A DNA stretch of 64,000 nt from Ascaphus truei (taxonomy: Eukaryota; Chordata; Amphibia; Anura; Ascaphidae). Position numbers and translations under genes: made by a program. Under the pieces are notes generated by a model. That model searched no databases. It was not told the DNA's origin and was given only the letters and a program-made list of their open reading frames with translations. The DNA lies in NCBI GenBank assembly GCA_036426205.1, contig CM071570.1, forward strand, positions 145,842,339 through 145,906,338. Direction: 5' to 3'. Below, piece by piece: positions 57,425 through 64,000 of this stretch. Position 1 is the stretch's first letter. Each line of letters opens with the position of its first letter.

Positions 57425-58495
57425 ATTTACTGTGACTGTGACTGTTGCTGGAGTCTACTGTATGTAAAAGTTCCTAGAAAGTTTTAGACGTTCTGAGTTA
57501 GTTGAACCCCACTGAAATAGAAGCCCAGTTAATCCTAGTTTTACAAAATATACGAATGAACAAAATATGATATATTGTCAAATGTTCATGTCAAGCTGAA
57601 TTTAGGAAAGCATATTTTTTATTTTGTGGCTCAATATTTTTGTCACTGAATCCAGCACTTCTATACTACGGAAGCACTTCTTTACAAATACAATGGTTAT
57701 GTATCCTGGTAGCTTAAGGGTGGTTAACATAATAATATATAGACATTGCAAGTGTGAGATCGAATGAAGACTAAGTGCAAGTTCATATTTATTTTATTTT
57801 TAGATGCATGTTTTAGCATTTGAGCTGTCATTTATGTGATGTGTGAAAAATACATTAAACCAAGGTCTATAATCTACAAGTACTATAGAAAAAGTACATT
57901 TGATCGGTTTACCTTTCTATAAATATTATGCTTTTTATTGTGAATTAAACATTGCTAGCACTAAAAATACAACATTTTGTCATCACACAGGGTTACAAAC
58001 TCAGCATTCAAAGAGTTAAAAAAAAAAAAAAACTGGTTTAAATAAAAAAAAATCTGAGATTGTATTTTAAAAACAGCTACAACAATATTTGATGTTAAAT
58101 ACGTATTTTTATCATTTAAAAAAATAACGTATACATACTGTAATCTTTTTTCTATTTTTATCATATAAAGTACAGTACTGTACATACTTTTATTTTTGCC
58201 TGAATTAAATATGGTCACCACTTATAATAATTGAATTAAATGGTAAACCACCTTAGGCATAACGTTTTTGTTTTGAAGTAGTACTAAAAATATCTGAAGC
58301 AAATCTTAACATGTAAATACAAATAAAGTATGTGTGTTTATTTATTTGTAACAAGTAGTTGACTGGATAATCCTGTAATTGATAAGCTAGCAGTACTATC
58401 TTGTTATGTCGTGAGAATTACATGAATACAGATCTTCTAGACCAAAAGATAAGTTACCCACATTCTATACTGTTGCAAAATAGGTTAATGCTACA
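57425..58495. other. Anonymous AT-rich stretch
   Basis: Nothing recognised. Confidence 0.4.
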
Positions 58496-58708
58496 TCTTA
58501 CTATATATTTCTGAAAGCATTGTATGTATGTATGTTTCCCTGGTGTGTTCCCTGTCCCTAGCGGCAATCTCATTGGTCCCTTGGCCCGCCCGCCCCCGCA
58601 CACCTCTCATTGGCCTCATACACTCACACCACTGCTTCAGGCCCCCTTGGCCCGCCCCTGCACACCTCTCATTGGCCTGAGGCGGAGTGACGGGCCAAAG
58701 GGCCAGCG

Positions 58709-58763
<55 letters not shown>

Positions 58764-59135
58764 CTCTCTCTCTGTCCTCTCCCCCTCCCATCACACTCAC
58801 CTCCCCCCCTCCCCGGTGCTCCACTCACCTACCCCCCTCCCCGGTGCTCCACTCACCTCCCTGCCTCCCCTCCGCTCGCCTCCACTCCACTCACCTCCCT
58901 CCACTCACCTCCCTCCTGCTCCACTCACCTCCTTCCCGCTCCACTCACCTCCCTCCACCTCCATCCCGCTCCACTCACCTCCCTCCTGCTCCACTCACCT
59001 CTCTCCCCGGCGCGGGGACAGGCAGTGGGTAGGCAGCCTGCAGCTGCCACGTGGCGCCTAAGATGGCGGCAGCCGGAAGGACCCCCTTCCTCCCTCGCGG
59101 AGTAACTAAGATGGCGGCGGCCGGAAGGAGGTGAC

Positions 59136-59187
<52 letters not shown>

Positions 59188-59675
59188 CACTGGGTGTGTG
59201 TGACACTGTGTGTGTGCGTGGGGGGGGGACACTGTGTGTGTGTCTGTGTGTGACACTCTGTCCACTGCCCTCCCTCCCCTCCTGTCCACTGTCCCCCCCT
59301 GCTGTCCACTGTCCCCTCCCCCTCCTGTCCACTGTCCCCGTCCCCCTCCTGTCCACTGTCCCCGTCCCCCTCCTGTCCACTGTCCCCGTCCCCCTCCTGT
59401 CCATGTCCCCTCCTGTCCACTGTCCCCGTCCCCTCCTGTCCACTGTCCTGTCCCCTCCAGTCCACTGTCCCCTCCTGTCCACTGTCCCCTCCTGTCCACG
59501 TCCCCTCCTGTCCACGTCCCCTCCTGTCCACGTCCCCTCCTGTCCACTGTCCCCGTCCCTCCCCTCCTCCTGTCCACTGTCCCTCCCCCCTCCCCATCTC
59601 CTGTCCACTGTCCCTCCCCCCACCTTTTCCTAGCGGGAAATTTAACTCACGGGCAACGCCGGGTCTCTCAGCTAG
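58496..59675 (+). mobile_element. Non-autonomous Helitron, 1180 bp
   Basis: The 5' end TCTTACTATATATTTCTG follows an A (58495). The 3' end GGGCAACGCCGGGTCTCTCA followed by GCTAG is succeeded by T (59676). TC...CTAG ends, an A/T target and a (here degenerate) GC hairpin near the 3' end are Helitron hallmarks. There is no Rep/helicase coding sequence. The interior is a CA run (58716-58762), CCTCC-type minisatellite (58800-58995), GT run (59138-59187) and a 19-24 bp TGTCCACTGTCCCC minisatellite (59260-59625). Long frames on both strands arise from these repeats. Confidence 0.65.
59260..59625. repeat. Minisatellite, units 15-24 bp, inside the Helitron
   Basis: Units of the type CCTCCTGTCCACTGTCCCCG vary in length by 3-5 bp. 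All three frames remain open over long distances on both strands because the unit lacks stops. Confidence 0.85.
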
Positions 59676-59757
59676 TTAAATATATAATGATGTTGAAGTA
59701 AGAGCATTAGTAGTTGCAAAAACAAAGTTGCTCTTAGTGGGAGACCTACATGCTCAT

Positions 59758-61930
59758 GTTATTTATTTATTTATAAAATGTTTTACCAGGAAGTAATACA
59801 TTGAGAGTTACCTCTCATTTTCAAGTATGTCCTGGGCATATTGTAGAGTTATGATGACAAATAATACATGGTTACAAATACATAGTTATATAAGTGAAAA
59901 GGCTATACATTATATACAAGACATTGCATGCACAGTTCAAGATAATATATATTATAGGCTTCTGTAAAAGTTACAGACCAGATTAAAATGTGAGACAGCT
60001 TTAGTTTTGAAGAATTTAGACTGGTGGTGGCTGTGAGGGTCTTCGGTAGATTGTTCCAGTTTTGGGGGTGCACGGTAAGAGAACGAGGAGCGGCTGGATA
60101 CTTTGTTGAACCTTGGGACCATGAACAGTCTTTTGGAGTCAGATCTCAGATGATAAGTGCTGAATGTGGTAGGGGTGAGGAGCTTGTTCTGATAGACGGG
60201 TAGCTTTTACAGAAAGTATTTGAAGGAAAGACAGGAGAGATTAACTTTGCGCCTAGACTCCAGTGATGACCAATCTAGTTCTTTGAGCATTTCGCAGTCG
60301 TCATGTGTGTTGTAGTTGCATTGGAGAACAAAATGGCATATTGAATTGTAGAGGGTATCAAGTTTGCTAAGGTGGGTTTGAGGTGCCAAGCCGTGTACTA
60401 TGTCCCCATAATAAATAATTGGCATTAGCATCTGCTGTGCGATACGCTTTCTGACCAGCAGAATTATGGAGGATTTGTTCCTATAAAGTACACCTAGTTT
60501 GACATAGGTTTTGGATGTCAGGGTATCAATGTGCATCCCAAATGTTAAATTAGAGTCAAACCTTATGCCCAAGTATTTAAAACTAGTAACAGGAGTTAGG
60601 GTGGTATTAGCGTTGGTTCTGATCTGGAGCTCAGTCATTGGAAGCTTTAAAAATGTAGCCTTGTTCCAAAATACCATTGTTACAGTCTTGTCAATGTTTA
60701 AAAACAGTTTGTTTTGGGAAATCCTATTTTCAAGTCTCAAAAAGTCAGATTAAGTATGTGTTCAAGGTCGGAGAGGCTATGGCTGTGTGCATATAAGATT
60801 GTGCCATCTGCATACATGTGTATTGAAGCTCCCTTGCAAGCTGTAGGAAGATCATTGATGAACACTGAGAAGAGTAGAGGCCCCAGGACAGAGCCACGCG
60901 GGACACCACAGGCAGTATCCAAGGGGTTGGAGTTGGAGCCTGAGATAGACACATGTGGGGATCTACCCGATATTATAGTGTTGGGCTATAGGGGTACTCT
61001 CAGAATGAGGTTCATGTTTGTCGTTTGGGTTGCGTTTCTCTAATAAGTTAATAGCACAACCCACAAAATAATCATTGAATGCATTTGCAATGTCAGTGGA
61101 ATTTGTCAGAGTAATATCCTCCTTAGTGATATTACTTGGTTGTTGATGGTTAGAAGGCTGGAATATATTGTGGATAACCTTCCAGAAGTTAGCTGGGTTT
61201 GATGTATTCTAGCAAAGATTGTCAGAGTAATATTGTGCTTTGCATGTCTTTTGCCTTGTGCACATACAGTATTGCGCAGGCATCTGTAGTTATTAAGATC
61301 CTTGGTAGTGCCAGTTACTTTGTAGCTTTTCCACAAGGCATCCCTAAAATGGTATAGCGCTACAAGGTCAGTTGTAACCCACGGAAGGTGGGCCCCCTGT
61401 ACTCTAATTGTGCGTAGTGGAGCATGGGTAACACAGAGTTTTAAGAACTCGTATTGGAAACAGTTGAGTGCAGAATCAGGGTCGGGAATTAAGTCTATTC
61501 TGTACCAAGGGCAGTTGGTAAGATCAGCCAAAAACTGTTGTGGGTTAAAGTTTGTTAAATGTTCTAGTGAGAAGAACTTTAGGGCTTGATTGGGGTGGTT
61601 TAATTATCCTTACACTGTACACTATTGCATGGTCAGTGAAAATGTCAGGAAGGATGCCAGAGGATTGGATTCTGCTGGGATTTGAAAAGAGAATCCAGTC
61701 TAGCAAGGAATGGTTGTGAAATTTCAGGTTTGTACATGTGGGTTGGGAAATGAGTTGCAATAGGTTAAGTGACTTGAGTTGTATCTGGATTATGTGGTTT
61801 TTAGGGTTGACCCAATTGTAGTTGAAATCCACAAGAACTAGTAGCTCACACTTCTCATTCAGAGAGGAAATGGAGCCAAGAAACTGGGTGATATCAGGGA
61901 CTTGCATAAACAAGTATTTAAATGACAAAT
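59758..61930 (-). pseudogene. 2A-family LINE, inverted copy, truncated and internally deleted
   Basis: On the minus strand it opens within the endonuclease (DITQFLGSISSLNEKCELLV, then a degenerate GDFN reading VDFN). It continues through LLDWILFSNPS, TDHAIVYS and the linker NTVCAQGK, and reaches a deletion near 60960, after which MSISGSNSN-like RT sequence resumes. Motif C reads YADGTIL (second Asp lost). A frameshift or stop follows near 60755. The C-terminal region lies at 60207-60740 and the 3' tail at 59758-59990. It lacks the 2A leader and RT motif A. Confidence 0.8.
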
Positions 61931-63888
61931 TCAATTTTAATTGTGCAATTAAACATCCGCTAATCCAACAAAGGATTAAAATGATGTGACCAAAACCAAT
62001 ATGTATTGTAGGGTAAAAAAAAATACATCAGACAGGTAACAAAATTTGCCCTAGGACGTGCATATTTCAGCTGACACCACTGACATTTTTTGTGCATTTT
62101 CAGCTGCAGATTTAAGATGCAATGAGCAGTTAATAAATATTTTAGGAGTCCTCCATGTGAACTAAATTGCTCTCATTTGTAGCAAAGAATTGGATGAGCA
62201 AAAGCACTTTTCATTGCCACGCCAAACAGAACACCAGAGAGTATTAACAAGGTCCGTGGTCCAATTTCTCTAAATAGCTTCACTGATAAAAAAATGTTTT
62301 TTTTTTAATCCATTGATATAAATGCACCAGACACATTCATTCAGGATCATTCCCAATACACACAATGAATGCTGCACTTGCTCATTAATTCTAATATCTA
62401 TACCTATTTCACCACATCAGAAAATGTGCTGTTAAAGGCTTCTAATTTACCTTTCTATTACACCCATAATGTTATCATATCCACCATAACCAAATATTGC
62501 TTACTTCTGTGGTCACTGAAGCAAGCAAACGATGTCAACAACAGTTAAAAAAACAGCATTTGTTTAGTTAAAGGTAAATTCAGAGGCATTTTGAACATCA
62601 GCATAGAAAGGAGTCATCATATTCCACGTAAAATCAGCAATTGATTTGGAAAGTGGATACGAAAACAATAAAGAAGGAAGGACTATATACACACACCAAA
62701 TAATAATATGAGATATACCAACTTCAGTATTAAGAGTATTACTTTTCTCCTTTACATACACAACAACAAACACACACAACACAACACACCACACACACAC
62801 ACACACACACACACACCACACAAAACACACACACACACAACACAACACACCACACACACACACACACACACTATAAATCCCCATCTTAACTGTTGATGTT
62901 GTTGAACAGTTACCCAATTATGAGCTCCTGAAAACCCACCAGCAATTTGTGTTTATGCCTTTCATTTTTTGGTCTGATGTTGTGAATTAAGCCTTCAGAT
63001 TATATATATATATATAAAACTTGTCTTAAATAGTTAAAATAAACATAGAAGAGATTATGTTAGATGGGCAACAACTTTTTCTTCACTGTAACTTTAGTAT
63101 AAGCTGCTAAAGACATGAGTAAATAAGCTTAGTCACGGCTTAGCTTGCTAAATATGAAAGGGACAGAATATCACTGCAGAAAAAAGGAAGCCAGGAAAGG
63201 GATAGTGAGTTAATGGGAACCTGCTTTCTACCCTTTACCTTTTTCCCTAATCATCAAAGGCTAAGCTACAGTATTTCTTGTTTTCCTATAATGAGGAAGG
63301 ATTTCCAAAAGGCATTGGACTCAATATCAACTATTGGTATATAATCAACTAAAATTTTACTCGGACAAACGTATGCTGTAAGGGTAACATTTTTAATATA
63401 ACCCCGGTAAGGACAGGGAAGGAGAGTTTTCTAGAATAAATAGCATGTAATATGTTGTTTATTAACTTTTCATGTTGCTACCTCTAAATCATTAAACATG
63501 CACCCCACAATATACTTTGCAGACATTTTAGAAATCTCCATGGGTTATTTAACAACTAGCTTTAATATTTCATGTAGCAATCAATGTCCAGCAGAGCATG
63601 AAAAGCAAGCAGTGTGGAGTTGTAATTTCTACACTGATGGTGGTATTCATTTAACATTAGGAGTTCAATATTTAAAGTAATTTGTGATTGTTGTGAGAGT
63701 GAAAAGATGATGTTTACGGTGTTAGTGTATATTCATGAAGCATTGTATGTTTAATAGATTTGAATGTGTGATCGTATGAAAACTGATTGTCAGAATAAGC
63801 TGTGAGCACATATCTCTGTGAGAGATTGGGCTCAGAGTCTGAATCACCTTGAGATAGTAAAAGGTGTCGCCATGAGAGAACTGCGACC
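61931..63888. other. Anonymous stretch with CA and TA microsatellites
   Basis: A (CA)n array with interruptions is at 62762-62871 and a (TA)n run at 63001-63017. No gene recognised. Confidence 0.5.
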
Positions 63889-64000
63889 AGGGGTGGGCTG
63901 GCCCGGGAGCAATTGCCCCCCAGGTCGCCTAATTTCCAAAATTGAGGGCTGGTATGTGGCGCTGCAGAGCTCACGTAAAAGCCCCTCTGAGGATTTTCCA
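63889..64000. mobile_element. Possible hAT-like repeat running off the window
   Basis: CAGGGGTGGGCTGGCCCGGG has the CAGGGGTGGG start seen in hAT non-autonomous families. The other end lies outside the window, so this is tentative. Confidence 0.3.

Noticed and set aside
58524..59633. Overlapping ORFs of 160-230 codons on both strands
   Set aside because: They are translations of CA, GT and TGTCCACTGTCCCC repeats, open in all frames on both strands.
1..64000. CRISPR arrays, tRNA, rRNA and host exons
   Set aside because: No spaced identical repeats of CRISPR type, no cloverleaf I could support, no rRNA signature, and no conserved host-protein exon was recognised by eye.

Overview
The window reads as vertebrate nuclear DNA, most likely from an amphibian (probably a frog). 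It is AT-rich and intron-scale, with no bacterial-style gene packing. The transposon mix fits amphibian genomes: Penelope-like elements, L2/CR1-group and RTE LINEs, a BEL/Pao remnant, gypsy-style LTRs, a Helitron and several MITEs. I recognise no host protein-coding exon, rRNA or tRNA. Almost every supportable coding signal belongs to a transposable element, usually decayed. The species call is an inference.

Layout. 1-2600: anonymous DNA, a short reverse-oriented retro-insertion with 17-bp target-site duplications (TSDs), then a 27-bp minisatellite. 2780-5190: a decayed CR1-type ORF1 esterase, split by a 1.8-kb solo LTR ('LTR-A') with a perfect 5-bp TSD. 5400-8510: a Penelope-like element (PLE) on the minus strand with hammerhead-like sequence. 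8880-10290: CR1-like and L2-like 3' ends. 11273-11575: a MITE. 12790-13520: a PLE-derived segment carrying an apparently complete minimal hammerhead ribozyme. 13762-19316: a composite LTR structure that includes an intact 1051-codon ORF of unknown function, a BEL/Pao pol remnant and a truncated LTR-A. 19317-22790: a decayed L2-like LINE. 24719-25672: a PLE-derived copy folded into a 225-bp inverted repeat with a 15-bp TSD and a second hammerhead-like fold. 27590-28410: an RTE-clade remnant. 28650-33010: a second PLE, interrupted by two solo LTRs. 33975-34600: a foldback and simple repeats. 34780-37190: two adjoining L2-like fragments. 38254-39770, 54180-57215 and 59758-61930: three copies of one LINE family; the middle copy keeps its 5' end, where a 2A ribosome-skipping motif begins the ORF. 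41860-42480, 49960-50117, 50893-51351 and 57237-57424: MITEs. 58496-59675: a non-autonomous Helitron filled with micro- and minisatellites. The remaining stretches are AT-rich anonymous DNA.

Most interesting: (1) an LTR unit whose whole interior is one open 1051-aa reading frame running from 2 bp after the LTR to the polypurine tract, with no recognisable gag or pol; (2) hammerhead-like folds at several loci with compensating stem changes, one with an intact core; (3) the 2A-headed LINE; (4) nested insertions whose TSDs give their relative order.
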